DNA from: Alkalihalobacillus sp. LMS39
GTDB lineage: Bacteria > Bacillota > Bacilli > Bacillales > Bacillaceae_F
Assembly (NCBI RefSeq): GCF_022812285.1
Contig: NZ_CP093300.1
Coordinates: 1,984,001-2,048,000, forward strand
Direction of reading: 5' to 3'
Length of the DNA stretch: 64,000 nucleotides
This document shows positions 1 through 8,144 of this stretch, one piece after another (within the stretch, counting starts at the first letter, position 1; each line of letters opens with the position of its first letter). Below the pieces are notes generated by a model, which saw nothing but the letters and a program-made list of their open reading frames with translations, made no database searches and was not told the origin of the DNA. Position numbers and translations under genes: made by a program.

Positions 1-851
1 AATAGACCGAGAGTGAACATCGGATATCGGAATACGCGAATGTCTAGTAACGGTATTTCAATTTTTAATTGTCGCCAGCTAAATAAGGCAAGAGATAGGA
101 ACCCAACGAGCAAAAAGGAGAACACCATCGGATCGGCAAAGCTTGCATCCCCTTTTCCAGCTGCGCTAAATCCATAAACAATACCACCAAAGCCAAGCAT
201 GGACAATAAGAATGAGAGAACATCAAGCTTTGGTTTTGATGTTTCTGAAATATTAATAAGTACTTTCATTCCGAATAAAAGCGATGCTATTGAGATTGGT
301 AAAATAAAGAAAAATAACCAACGCCATGTTAAACTTTCGACAATTAATCCGGAAACAGTTGGTCCAATCGCTGGTGCGAACATAATGACAAGACCGACCA
401 TCCCCATCGCTGCCCCGCGTCGTTCAATCGGGATTACAGTTAAAATAATGTTAATTAAAAGCGGGATCATAAGAGCCGTTCCGACCGCCTGTGTTAAACG
501 GCCAACTAATAAAACCGAAAATACGGGACTAACTCCACAAATGATTGTTCCGATTGTAAACAAGGACATCGCCGTAATAAATAATTGTCGAGTCGTAAAG
601 CGTTGCATAAAATAAGCGGATATTGGGATTAGTGTACCAATCACGAGCATATATCCAGTCACAAGCCATTGTACGGTGCTATGAGCAACACCGAAATCAG
701 CTGTAATAACATTTAAGGCCACATTCAAAATCGTTTCACTTAAAATCGCAACGAATGCACCTGATAATAGCACTGCAAGAATAGGAATCGGGTTCACCTC
801 TGGTTTACTCGTTTCCGAAGTTGCAGCATTTTCTTGAGCGATAACTGCCAT
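1..851 (-). CDS. MFS multidrug exporter, DHA2 (EmrB/QacA-like) family, 3' part missing
   Basis: The reverse strand reads from an ATG at 851 and stays open to the window edge, about 283 codons, so the C-terminal half is missing. Hydrophobic helices alternate with short loops. The segment APAIGPTVSGL matches motif C of proton-driven drug antiporters, and GRLTQAVGTALMIPL fits the helix 4 region of 14-helix DHA2 exporters. It should export hydrophobic compounds across the cytoplasmic membrane. It is divergent from a TetR gene across a dyad-rich spacer, the usual repressor-exporter pairing (compare LmrB/LmrA in B. subtilis). The substrate cannot be told from sequence. Confidence 0.88.
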   Translation of the reverse strand, partial: MAVIAQENAATSETSKPEVNPIPILAVLLSGAFVAILSETILNVALNVITADFGVAHSTVQWLVTGYMLVIGTLIPISAYFMQRFTTRQLFITAMSLFTIGTIICGVSPVFSVLLVGRLTQAVGTALMIPLLINIILTVIPIERRGAAMGMVGLVIMFAPAIGPTVSGLIVESLTWRWLFFFILPISIASLLFGMKVLINISETSKPKLDVLSFLLSMLGFGGIVYGFSAAGKGDASFADPMVFSFLLVGFLSLALFSWRQLKIEIPLLDIRVFRYPMFTLGL

Positions 852-880
852 CGTCTCTCCCTCCAATGTTCTCTATATAT

Positions 881-942
881 GAAACGGAATCGTTTCGCTA
901 AATAATAGTACCACCATTAAATACGAAACGCAATAGTTCCGT
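881..942. promoter_or_regulatory. candidate TetR operators between exporter and regulator
   Basis: Two inverted repeats lie in the divergent spacer. One at 881-896 is GAAACG-GAAT-CGTTTC, a perfect 6-bp dyad. The other at 923-942 is ACGAAAC-N6-GTTCCGT, with one mismatch. Both share the GAAACG/GGAAC theme. Their position between a TetR gene and an exporter suggests that the regulator binds both and represses both genes. This assignment is inferred from layout. Confidence 0.5.
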
Positions 943-1015
943 AATTGTAAAAGTTTTATTAAGATGTTAAACTGAAGGAAGAAAAGCGAGACTCGAGAAA
1001 GAGGGAGGACTTTCG

Positions 1016-1642
1016 ATGTCAAAGCAACTTGAACAACAAGAAAGCAAAAGAGGGAGACCTCTTGATATGTCCCGTAACGAAGTGATTTTGACAACGACAT
1101 TACAGTTGTTAGCAGAAAACGGGTTCGATGCTTTAACGATTGATGCGGTTGCAGCAAAAGCAAAAGTCGGAAAAGCAACGATATATAGACGTTGGTCTTC
1201 TAAAGCTGATCTTGTTATCGATGCCGCCTCCATGATAAGTCCTTTTCAAAAACTAGAGGAGAGTTTAAATCGTGAACAAGACGTGCGAGAACAATTAGTT
1301 GATATGTTGTCTTTTCTTTTTCAATGTGACGATGACAAAGCACAAACGATGCTGACGGCGATTTATAATGCAGCTTCGTCAAATGAAAAAGTAGAAAAAG
1401 CACTTAGAAACGAATTTTACTGGCGTCATAGAGAAGCAATTAAATCGATTGTTTGTCCTTTTTTAAAGAAGGGGCATTCACTCACTGAAGAGGAGTTCGA
1501 CTTGCTAGCAGATATTGGGCCAGCGCTAATTACGTATCGTGGTGTATTTATCGGGAAACCTTTTGACCGAGGGTATGTTGAAAGAATGGTTGATACGTTA
1601 ATGATGCCGATGATTGAAGCTGTCTTGTCTGAGTGTGAGTAG
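1016..1642 (+). CDS. TetR/AcrR family transcriptional regulator
   Basis: A 208-residue protein with a short basic N-terminus and a TetR helix-turn-helix at about residues 20-65 ([20 protein letters not shown]), followed by a helical ligand-binding region. The strong site GAGGGAGG lies 8 nt before the ATG. It is divergent from the DHA2 exporter and probably represses it and itself, released when a substrate drug binds. The C-terminal domain resembles the TetR_C_11-like group, but no ligand can be predicted. An intergenic repeat element begins 23 nt after its stop. Confidence 0.9.
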   Translation: MSKQLEQQESKRGRPLDMSRNEVILTTTLQLLAENGFDALTIDAVAAKAKVGKATIYRRWSSKADLVIDAASMISPFQKLEESLNREQDVREQLVDMLSFLFQCDDDKAQTMLTAIYNAASSNEKVEKALRNEFYWRHREAIKSIVCPFLKKGHSLTEEEFDLLADIGPALITYRGVFIGKPFDRGYVERMVDTLMMPMIEAVLSECE

Positions 1643-1664
1643 TGTCGGAGGGTCGAGGAGAGGC

Positions 1665-1850
1665 TAACGGACATGTATTCCGCTATTGTATAGAAAAATG
1701 GCTAATTTGAAATCTTATCGGACATCTGTTCCGTTATTAACCGAAATTCATAATTGAGTTTGCTTGTTTTCGCCAAATAGCGGAACGTATGTCCGTTAAG
1801 AAGGTGAAACGAGGCAAAATCATTGAAATAACGGAACATATGTCCGAACG
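1665..1850. repeat. four-site intergenic repeat, copy 1
   Basis: Four 15-bp sites at 1668, 1719, 1781 and 1832 (first base of each). The first two read CGGACAT..TTCCG and the last two are their reverse complements. Spacings are 51, 62 and 51 bp. The copy lies between the convergent ends of the tetR gene and the ABC permease. Short reading frames inside it are not credible genes. Confidence 0.9.
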
Positions 1851-1864
1851 ATGCTCAAAACCTG

Positions 1865-2473
1865 TCATTCTCCTTTTTTACTATAAATATAGATGGATAG
1901 CAGCCAAGAACAAACATAAAGGAAAGATGCGCTACCTATTATTAATAAAAATACTTGGGCGTCTTCTAACATGAGTAATGTATGCATGAAGTCTCTAACT
2001 CTATCATGTAAGTTAGGAATAAACAGAGTGACAGTGATTAAATACAAAGCCAACAATCCAATTCCAGCAAAGGTTAGATACTGTGTTTTAAAACGGTAAG
2101 AAAAAGGAAAGTAAAATGAAGTAAATACCATCACTAGAGATAAAATGAGTAACGGTTCTTTCCATGGCAATATTTCTTGATGGAAAATGAGATGGCCGAT
2201 AAATATGATAAAAATAAAAATCGCTGTAAAAATGAATGTGCCGGCATATTTTGAACTTACAATTTCTTTTCGTGTATAGGGAAGGGAATTTAATAGAACA
2301 TGTATCGTTGGTTTCTCATCCATGACAAAAACATTCATAATCGTGGCGATACTAAATACGACTCCAAACCAGATGCTTGCTGGTTCAAGAAATAATATCA
2401 TGAGCAAAATAGGAATCAAGATTAGTAGGGTATATTTTTGTAAAAGTAAATCTTTACGAATGAGCGTGTACAT
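1865..2473 (-). CDS. ABC-2 type transporter permease
   Basis: A 202-residue integral membrane protein with about six hydrophobic segments and a short cytoplasmic N-terminus (MYTLIRKDLLLQKY), typical of ABC-2 permeases encoded with YtrA-type regulators. Its start overlaps the end of the upstream ATPase gene by 20 nt, so the two are translationally coupled. With that ATPase it should form an exporter or bacitracin/lantibiotic-type resistance transporter; the substrate is unknown. It is the last gene of a gntR-ATPase-permease operon and ends 15 nt from repeat copy 1. Confidence 0.8.
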   Translation of the reverse strand: MYTLIRKDLLLQKYTLLILIPILLMILFLEPASIWFGVVFSIATIMNVFVMDEKPTIHVLLNSLPYTRKEIVSSKYAGTFIFTAIFIFIIFIGHLIFHQEILPWKEPLLILSLVMVFTSFYFPFSYRFKTQYLTFAGIGLLALYLITVTLFIPNLHDRVRDFMHTLLMLEDAQVFLLIIGSASFLYVCSWLLSIYIYSKKGE

Positions 2474-3335
2474 TTAGATTTTCCCCTTTCTTCGTATAAT
2501 ACATAATATCTTCAAGGCTTGGTTTCTCGATTAACGCCATTTCTCCAAACATTAACTGAACCCGTGTTTTGTTTGCAGTTAAGCCCTCAAAACCATGATT
2601 TGATTTGCGGACAGCGATAAATTCCTGTTCTGTATCGCGATCTAATAAGTCCATACTACCTTTAACAATCGCGTATTCTTCTTCGATTTGATAGAATTCC
2701 TTCGTGAAAATATGCTCACCATTATGGATAAACGTAATATAATCAGCAATTCGATCTAAATCAGTTGTAATATGAGTCGAGAAAAAAATCGTTTTCTCTC
2801 CGTCTTGCATGAGTGAATGGAGGATGTCTAACAGTTCTCGTCGGAAAATAGGGTCTAAACCAGAAGTTGGTTCATCCATAATAATTAATTCGGCATGATG
2901 CGATAGCGCAATCGTCAAGGAAGCTTTCATCATCATCCCTTTTGAGAACGTTTTTAACCTTTTATTAAGTGGCAATTCAAATGTTTTCACGTATTCATAA
3001 AACACATCGTCATCCCAATTTGTATAAGCGGGTTTAATGATTTTTTTCAATTCTGCAAGAGTGATTTGTTCATAAAAAATGTTTTCATCAAAAACAAAGC
3101 CTATCCGTTGCTTGATTGCTTTTTCATGCTCTTTATACTTCAAGCCGAAGACAGAAACCGACCCCGAATCTGGTTGCAATAAATTCATAATGAGCTTAAT
3201 TGTCGTTGATTTTCCAACCCCATTTCCACCGATAAACCCTGTTACAAATCCTTTTTTCACATTAAGGGAAAAATCCTTTAATTGAAATCCAGCAAATGAT
3301 TTTTGAATATTATTTAATTCAATAATATTTTCCAT
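2454..3335 (-). CDS. ABC transporter ATP-binding protein
   Basis: A 293-residue ATPase with Walker A GGNGVGKST near residue 36, a signature-like FSKGMMMK near residue 130, Walker B LIIMDEPTSGLDP and H-loop STHIT. The C-terminal 80 residues form an accessory region outside the nucleotide-binding domain. Its start codon overlaps the stop of the GntR gene (TAATG), and its 3' end overlaps the permease start. It energises the ABC-2 permease. The gene set resembles ytrA-ytrB type cassettes of B. subtilis, but orthology is not claimed. Confidence 0.9.
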   Translation of the reverse strand: MENIIELNNIQKSFAGFQLKDFSLNVKKGFVTGFIGGNGVGKSTTIKLIMNLLQPDSGSVSVFGLKYKEHEKAIKQRIGFVFDENIFYEQITLAELKKIIKPAYTNWDDDVFYEYVKTFELPLNKRLKTFSKGMMMKASLTIALSHHAELIIMDEPTSGLDPIFRRELLDILHSLMQDGEKTIFFSTHITTDLDRIADYITFIHNGEHIFTKEFYQIEEEYAIVKGSMDLLDRDTEQEFIAVRKSNHGFEGLTANKTRVQLMFGEMALIEKPSLEDIMYYTKKGENLNVHAHS

Positions 3336-3712
3336 TAGTCTTCCTCCTTATATAACATCGTAAGTAATTCCTGTAATTCTGTAAGCGAGACGTCAATTTC
3401 TTTACTGTTTTGAATGACAGTTAATAATTGTTCTTCAATGACTTGCATCTTTCGTTCTTTCATCATTTCTTTGTTTTGTTCGGCGACAAAAGATCCTTTC
3501 CCGACAACCGAATATATGAAGCCGTGTTTTTCGAGTTCTTCATAAGCCCGTTTTGTCGTAATGACACTGATGGCCAACTCCTTAGCGAGTTGACGCATAG
3601 AAGGAAGAGGTTCTCCGGCCTTTAACTTGTTTGATAAAATTTGCTTCTTAATTTGTGTAAAAATTTGCTCGTAAATCGGTTCTTTCGAATGATTTGAAAT
3701 GATGATTTCCAT
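3335..3712 (-). CDS. GntR family regulator, YtrA subfamily
   Basis: Starting at the ATG at 3712 gives 125 residues, the normal size of YtrA-type regulators: an N-terminal winged helix (SMRQLAKELAISVITTKRAY, about residues 35-65) and a short helical tail. An in-frame extension to 3817 runs through the operator-like dyad and adds a sequence foreign to the family, so it was rejected. First gene of the operon with the ABC ATPase and permease. Such proteins repress their own operon, and the dyad just upstream supports this. Confidence 0.87.
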   Translation of the reverse strand: MEIIISNHSKEPIYEQIFTQIKKQILSNKLKAGEPLPSMRQLAKELAISVITTKRAYEELEKHGFIYSVVGKGSFVAEQNKEMMKERKMQVIEEQLLTVIQNSKEIDVSLTELQELLTMLYKEED

Positions 3713-3739
3713 AGGAAAACCTCGCTCGTTGGATTGATA

Positions 3740-3762
3740 TTGTATATGTACAATATATACAA
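3740..3762 (-). promoter_or_regulatory. candidate GntR operator
   Basis: A 23-bp near-palindrome TTGTATAT-N7-ATATACAA lies about 28 bp upstream of the GntR start. The position and AT-rich dyad suit a YtrA-type autoregulatory operator overlapping the promoter. Confidence 0.55.
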
Positions 3763-3790
3763 TATACTCATTGATTGCAACTTTTTTTAT

Positions 3791-3833
3791 GAAAAAAAGC
3801 TGTAAGGAAGAAATCAAATCTTCCTTACAGCTT
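3791..3833 (-). terminator. rho-independent terminator of the serine hydrolase gene
   Basis: A 15-bp perfect stem (3797-3811 with 3819-3833) has a 7-nt loop and, read on the reverse strand, is followed by seven T. It lies about 40 nt beyond the stop of the hydrolase gene. Confidence 0.88.
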
Positions 3834-3873
3834 ATTCTTTAGGGTTTTTTGCACATTATTTATTTTTGTGAAA

Positions 3874-5172
3874 CTAGCTTTCTTTCCAGATGATATAACG
3901 ATTGTTGTTATAGTCCTTATACTCAACCTGTTCAATTTTATTTGATGAAGAATAGTAAAAGGTGAGCTGCTCGTGAATCATTTCGGTTACAAACGTTGTC
4001 TTTGTTGACTGGTGTTCAATAGGAATTAGCTTAAATTTATTGCGAACTCCATATCGTTTTGGAACAATGAAGTAAAGTTCATTACGTTCAATGGTAATAT
4101 GTAATGTTGTTTCTTGATTTTCAAAACGATACGTTCCATTAAACGATGACAGGTTTGTATTAGGAATCGCTTTTGCTAGAGGAGGTACGGCAATTTTATT
4201 TTCGAATAATAGATTTGCGATTTCACGAGTGATTTGTGTGACAGGGGTTACATCGATATTACTAAGGAAAATAATCGTTACATTGTCTTCAGGAAAGCGA
4301 AGGAAATCATTTGAAAATCCACTTATATCACCGAAGTGGTGCAAACATCTCCGGTTTGAAATGTCAGAAACCACCCAACCACAAGCATAAGAACTTAAAT
4401 GTGGCGTAAACATCAAATCAGTGAGCTCTTTAGGAAGAAGTTGAGATGATGAGAGTGCCTTATCCCAAAGGTGTAAGTCCTCTGTTGTCGAATAAAGTCC
4501 ATAAGCCCCTAATGGAAAAGAAAGGTCCGCATAAGCAGAATGGATTGGTGTTTCCCAATAAGAATAACCAGAAGCTAATTGCGGAACGACCTGAATCCCG
4601 TCATCACAACCAGTATTAACCATCCCTAATGGTCGACAGATATTTTCTAGAATGTAATCAGAATAAGACATATTGGAGACGTGCTCAATAATGGCAGTCA
4701 GGATAGCATAGCCAGAATTTGAGTATTCAAATCGACTTCCAGGATTAAAGTGGAGTTCAAGGTCTTTAAAAGAATCAATCAATTGCGGTAATGTGGAAGG
4801 AAGTCTCATTGTTGTCGACCAAAAGTCAGGAAAGCTTGTGTAATTAGGAATACCTGATGTATGGGTTAAACAGTTGTATATCGAGATACGATCGCCATTT
4901 GGATAGGCAGGAATATACCTAGTAATATTGTCGTTAACATTTAGCTTTCCTTTTTCGTGCAATTGAAAAATAGCAAGGGCGGTAAATGCCTTTGTTAGGG
5001 AACCAATTCGATATTTTGTCGTTGCAGTATTTGAAACATGGTGTTCCCAATTTGCAAAACCAAAGCCTTGATTTAACAATATTTTGTCATGATAACGAAT
5101 GAAAAGTGAACCATTCAAATACTTATTTTCTTCGAATCTTTCAACCCAATTCTCTAGTTTTTCCTCTAACAA
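3874..5172 (-). CDS. serine hydrolase of the beta-lactamase / class C PBP family
   Basis: The core motifs are all present: SLTK (catalytic Ser and Lys of SxxK), YSN (YxN box) and a HFGDISG segment in the KTG/HxG place. A C-terminal beta-rich domain of about 110 residues follows. Members hydrolyse amide or ester bonds, often as D-amino-acid peptidases or esterases. No signal peptide is visible. The TTG at 5172, 7 nt after GAGGGG, is preferred; an ATG at 5244 would add 24 residues but has no ribosome-binding site. The true substrate is unknown. A strong terminator follows. Confidence 0.82.
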   Translation of the reverse strand: MLEEKLENWVERFEENKYLNGSLFIRYHDKILLNQGFGFANWEHHVSNTATTKYRIGSLTKAFTALAIFQLHEKGKLNVNDNITRYIPAYPNGDRISIYNCLTHTSGIPNYTSFPDFWSTTMRLPSTLPQLIDSFKDLELHFNPGSRFEYSNSGYAILTAIIEHVSNMSYSDYILENICRPLGMVNTGCDDGIQVVPQLASGYSYWETPIHSAYADLSFPLGAYGLYSTTEDLHLWDKALSSSQLLPKELTDLMFTPHLSSYACGWVVSDISNRRCLHHFGDISGFSNDFLRFPEDNVTIIFLSNIDVTPVTQITREIANLLFENKIAVPPLAKAIPNTNLSSFNGTYRFENQETTLHITIERNELYFIVPKRYGVRNKFKLIPIEHQSTKTTFVTEMIHEQLTFYYSSSNKIEQVEYKDYNNNRYIIWKES

Positions 5173-5289
5173 CGATAATCCCCTCGATTCTCTTAAAAAA
5201 AAGACATGACTTTTTGGAAAAATTTGATATGCTAAGTGTATCATAAGCTAACAAAATAAATAATAGAATTTGAAAGGGGCATGGTTCAA

Positions 5290-5643
5290 ATGAAGAAAAT
5301 GGGGTTTTCTCTTTTTATTTTGATGTTGCTTTTTATAACAGGATGCAATGAACAACAAGAAACAAAAGCCGGAGCAGACTATAAACCGATGATATCAACC
5401 GAAAGTGAGATTTTCGGCGATACTGGAAATGTAGAGAATGAATTGTCAAAGGAGTGGAAGGAACTAGGGGAAGTGAAACAACAGGTTTCCCAAACTGAAC
5501 CAATGATACTAGGAGCTGCGTATATATCGAACACACTCCCCGTTGGTACTAAAATCTTTGCTGATGAGCAACAAAAAGATTTCATTTATGCGGAATACAA
5601 TAACAAGTATATAGAATATGAAGCACTAGAGAGTAACAGGTAG
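5290..5643 (+). CDS. small lipoprotein, paralogue of the one at 33861
   Basis: From the ATG at 5290 (GAAAGGGG 10 nt upstream) the product has 117 residues, with an N-terminal hydrophobic signal and lipobox LFITGC, so it should be lipid-anchored outside the membrane. The C-terminal segment (TLPVGTKIF ... YAEYNNKYIEYEALE) aligns with the lipoprotein at 33861 and with a fragment near 36280. The ATG at 5281 lies too close to the ribosome-binding site. Function unknown. Confidence 0.72.
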   Translation: MKKMGFSLFILMLLFITGCNEQQETKAGADYKPMISTESEIFGDTGNVENELSKEWKELGEVKQQVSQTEPMILGAAYISNTLPVGTKIFADEQQKDFIYAEYNNKYIEYEALESNR

Positions 5644-5659
5644 ATACTCTCTAGTTTTT
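5626..5659 (+). terminator. terminator of the lipoprotein gene
   Basis: A 10-bp perfect stem (5626-5635 with 5645-5654) followed by TTTTT. It overlaps the end of the lipoprotein gene and the stop of the convergent lysR gene. Confidence 0.8.
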
Positions 5660-6493
5660 CCTTGTCAAGATATCCAAGAAAGCTTTTACTTGTGGAAGGT
5701 CTGTTGCGTTTTCGGAATAACTAATCCAAGTCGGTCGTGAGATGTGTGTCTCTTGTGAAATTAACGGATGGATATTATAAAGACTAGTGTCTAAATCGGT
5801 GATGGCCGACTCAGGTAAGATGGCCATTCCGATTCCATGTAACATTAGTTGTTTACATGTTTCGATTTGATCGACGGTTATTTTTTTAGTTGGCCGCCAA
5901 TTAGGGTGGTCGGTGAGCCATTCATCGACAACAGAGTGAAAACTAGGATCACTTTTAAATTCAATTAATAGTTTTTCTTTTTTAACATCTTTTCTTTCAA
6001 TGATATAAAGTTTATCGGAAAAAAGGTGATGGCTTTGCCTATCTTGTATTTTTTCTCCTCGAATAATGGCGATATGATACTGGTTGATGGAATGACGGAT
6101 ATCTTGGCTTAAACCGGTAAACAGTTCAATGTTAACTTGAGGGTACTGTTCGATATAAGATTCAAGAATTTCTGGAAGCAGGTATTGACCGACAACGGAA
6201 GAAACACCTAACGATAATCTTCCCATCACTTCGTTTGTTGATTTTGAAATCTCATCTAGTAGTTTTGTTTCGCGCTCAATTAGTTCTTCTCCAAATTCAA
6301 TAATTTTTTCACCCGCGGGTGTGATGAGAAGTTTTTTTTTTGTTCTTATAAAAAGTTTCTCACCCCAGTGTTCCTCGATTTGTTTCACCCTTTGACTAAT
6401 CGCAGGTTGCGATAGATGTAATGCTTTAGCAGCGCCTCTAATTGTCCCTACATTTTTAATTGCGATCAACAATCGGTATTCATCTATTTTCAT
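5651..6493 (-). CDS. LysR family transcriptional regulator
   Basis: A 280-residue protein with the LysR helix-turn-helix at residues 15-45 (GAAKALHLSQPAISQRVKQIE), a linker helix, and a periplasmic-binding-like effector domain (about 90-280). The domain order and length are normal. Divergent from the methyltransferase gene with two dyads between them, so it may control that gene as well as itself. The effector cannot be inferred; the cysL/ccpC branch is a guess only. Confidence 0.88.
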   Translation of the reverse strand: MKIDEYRLLIAIKNVGTIRGAAKALHLSQPAISQRVKQIEEHWGEKLFIRTKKKLLITPAGEKIIEFGEELIERETKLLDEISKSTNEVMGRLSLGVSSVVGQYLLPEILESYIEQYPQVNIELFTGLSQDIRHSINQYHIAIIRGEKIQDRQSHHLFSDKLYIIERKDVKKEKLLIEFKSDPSFHSVVDEWLTDHPNWRPTKKITVDQIETCKQLMLHGIGMAILPESAITDLDTSLYNIHPLISQETHISRPTWISYSENATDLPQVKAFLDILTRKN

Positions 6494-6509
6494 TTTTGTC
6501 TCCTTATGT

Positions 6510-6536
6510 ATAAGTTTCTCTTATCAGTTTTGATAA
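6510..6536. promoter_or_regulatory. candidate LysR binding sites
   Basis: Two overlapping dyads fill the spacer: ATAAG-N5-CTTAT (6510-6524), which fits the T-N11-A LysR rule, and TTATCA-GTTT-TGATAA (6521-6536). They sit about 20-40 bp before the lysR start and on the approach to the methyltransferase gene. Confidence 0.45.
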
Positions 6537-6609
6537 AAAACGAGTATTATTCTTATCGGTTTATTTTTATTATACTTAAAAAGAAGCGATATGGAAGGGG
6601 AGAAAAGAG

Positions 6610-7401
6610 ATGACGATTAATTTTCATAGTCATGAACATCAGAAAACGTATACGACACGAAATGCAGATCGATCGTGGATAGAAGCGATACGTAAGCTAG
6701 TTGAGATGGAAACTGTAGATCATGCATTAGATATTGGGTGTGGCGGAGGAATTTATGCAAAAGCACTATCTGATACAGGCGTAAGCAAAGTGACAGGTGT
6801 AGATTTTTCAGAGAGTATGCTTGAAGGAGCAAAGGAAAATTGTCAAAGCTACGAAAATATATCCTTGAAGTATGGCACTGCATATGAAACAGGCTTGGAA
6901 AATACACAATACGATCTCATAATACAAAGAGCGTTGATTCACCATTTAGATGACTTACAACGTTGTTTTCAAGAAGCGTACAGGGTGTTAAAACGTGGTG
7001 GTACGTTTATTATTCAAGATCGTACTCCTGAAGACTGTTTCCTAAAAGGAGACAGAAACCATATTAGAGGTTATTTTTTCGAGAGATTTCCGCAATTGAT
7101 GAATAGCGAGAGAGCACGCAGATATAAAAGTAAAACGGTTGTTACTGCATTACGAAATCAAGGGTTTACAAATATCGAAGAAATGAAATTGTGGGAAACG
7201 AGAAAAGTGTATGAGCAAAAAGACGAATTGCTTCAAGATATTAAAAACAGAACAGGTCGAAGTTTATTACATGCACTTGATGACAACGAAGTTAGCGAGC
7301 TTACTGATTTTATTCGTCGGTCATTACCACAGGATGGGCCGATTGTTGAAAAAGATCGCTGGACGATATGGAAAGCGATGAAAAACGCGAAGGAGGAATG
7401 A
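6610..7401 (+). CDS. class I SAM-dependent methyltransferase
   Basis: A 263-residue protein with motif I ALDIGCGGG near residue 39 and acidic VTGVDFSES near residue 60, then QRALIHHL and a post-motif loop, as in UbiE/Methyltransf_11 small-molecule methyltransferases. Substrate unknown. It precedes trmO by 4 nt and the trmO ribosome-binding site lies inside its last codons, so the two form an operon. Expression may be under the divergent LysR protein. Confidence 0.85.
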   Translation: MTINFHSHEHQKTYTTRNADRSWIEAIRKLVEMETVDHALDIGCGGGIYAKALSDTGVSKVTGVDFSESMLEGAKENCQSYENISLKYGTAYETGLENTQYDLIIQRALIHHLDDLQRCFQEAYRVLKRGGTFIIQDRTPEDCFLKGDRNHIRGYFFERFPQLMNSERARRYKSKTVVTALRNQGFTNIEEMKLWETRKVYEQKDELLQDIKNRTGRSLLHALDDNEVSELTDFIRRSLPQDGPIVEKDRWTIWKAMKNAKEE

Positions 7402-7405
7402 AATT

Positions 7406-7864
7406 ATGATAACTTTACAACCAGTTGGAATAGCTTACAATGAGCGAGTTAACATCCAAGACGATAATTGGGGAATAGTGGATTCTAAAATTGTAATCGA
7501 TAGAACCATTCCAGAAGAAGCGTTAGCTGGGATTGAACACTTTTCCCATCTTGAAATTATTTATTATTTTCACAAAGTTAAAGAAGAAAAAATTGAACTA
7601 GGAGCGAGACATCCAAGAAACAATCTTGAATTACCGAAAGTCGGGATTTTTGCTCAACGAGGGAAAAATCGACCGAATCGTTTAGGATTAACGACAGTGC
7701 GATTATTAAAAAGAGAAGGAAGAGAATTGTATGTTCAACGATTGGATTGTTTGAACGAAACGCCTATTCTTGATATAAAGCCGGTAATGGAGGAGTTTCT
7801 GCCAACAGAATCGATTAAGCAGCCTGCATGGACGCGGGATATTATGGAAAGGTATTGGGAGTGA
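7406..7864 (+). CDS. trmO: TrmO/TsaA-like tRNA methyltransferase
   Basis: A 152-residue protein of the UPF0066 beta-barrel family. The signature blocks are GARHPRNN and PKVGIFAQRGKNRPNRLG, followed by VRLLKREG. TrmO uses SAM to methylate N6-threonylcarbamoyl adenosine at position 37 of tRNA(Thr), although many single-domain members are not tested. The family usually has RSPNRPN in the second block; here it is RGKNRPN. AGGAGG lies 9 nt before the ATG. Second gene of the methyltransferase operon, closed by a terminator. Confidence 0.85.
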   Translation: MITLQPVGIAYNERVNIQDDNWGIVDSKIVIDRTIPEEALAGIEHFSHLEIIYYFHKVKEEKIELGARHPRNNLELPKVGIFAQRGKNRPNRLGLTTVRLLKREGRELYVQRLDCLNETPILDIKPVMEEFLPTESIKQPAWTRDIMERYWE

Positions 7865-7883
7865 AGAAGAAAGTTTGAAAAAG

Positions 7884-7912
7884 AGTACTCTCCGATAAAG
7901 AGAGTGCTTTTT
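7884..7912 (+). terminator. terminator after trmO
   Basis: A 9-bp stem (7884-7892 with 7900-7908, one G-T pair), a 7-nt loop and a TTTTT tail, 20 nt after the trmO stop. Confidence 0.82.
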
Positions 7913-7929
7913 GGGATTAGCTCAAACGG

Positions 7930-8112
7930 TATGGACATCTATTCCTCTATTTCGTGAAATCACGTACCTTTTTCATTTCTTACGGACATACGTTCCGTTA
8001 ATTAACGAAAAGAGTGATGAAAACAGGCTGATTCTTTAAAATAGCGGAACGTATGTCCGTAAGCTTTTGAAAAATGTTACTTTTTCTGAAAATAGCGGAA
8101 CAAATGTCCGAT
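7930..8112. repeat. four-site intergenic repeat, copy 2
   Basis: Sites start at 7932, 7983, 8045 and 8096, giving spacings of 51, 62 and 51 bp, the same as copy 1. The first site is degenerate (TGGACATCTATTCCT). Between the convergent trmO and FtsW-like genes, after the trmO terminator. Confidence 0.9.
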
Positions 8113-8144
8113 AGAGACTATGATGGAACAGGGCGTCAGTTTTT

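Noticed and set aside
199-615. Forward frame of 138 codons within the exporter
   Set aside because: Antisense shadow of the DHA2 transporter, which has full helices and motif C.
1665-1850. CRISPR-like repeat and spacer pattern in the four-site element
   Set aside because: Only two direct and two inverted sites exist per copy, and copies are dispersed over the window.
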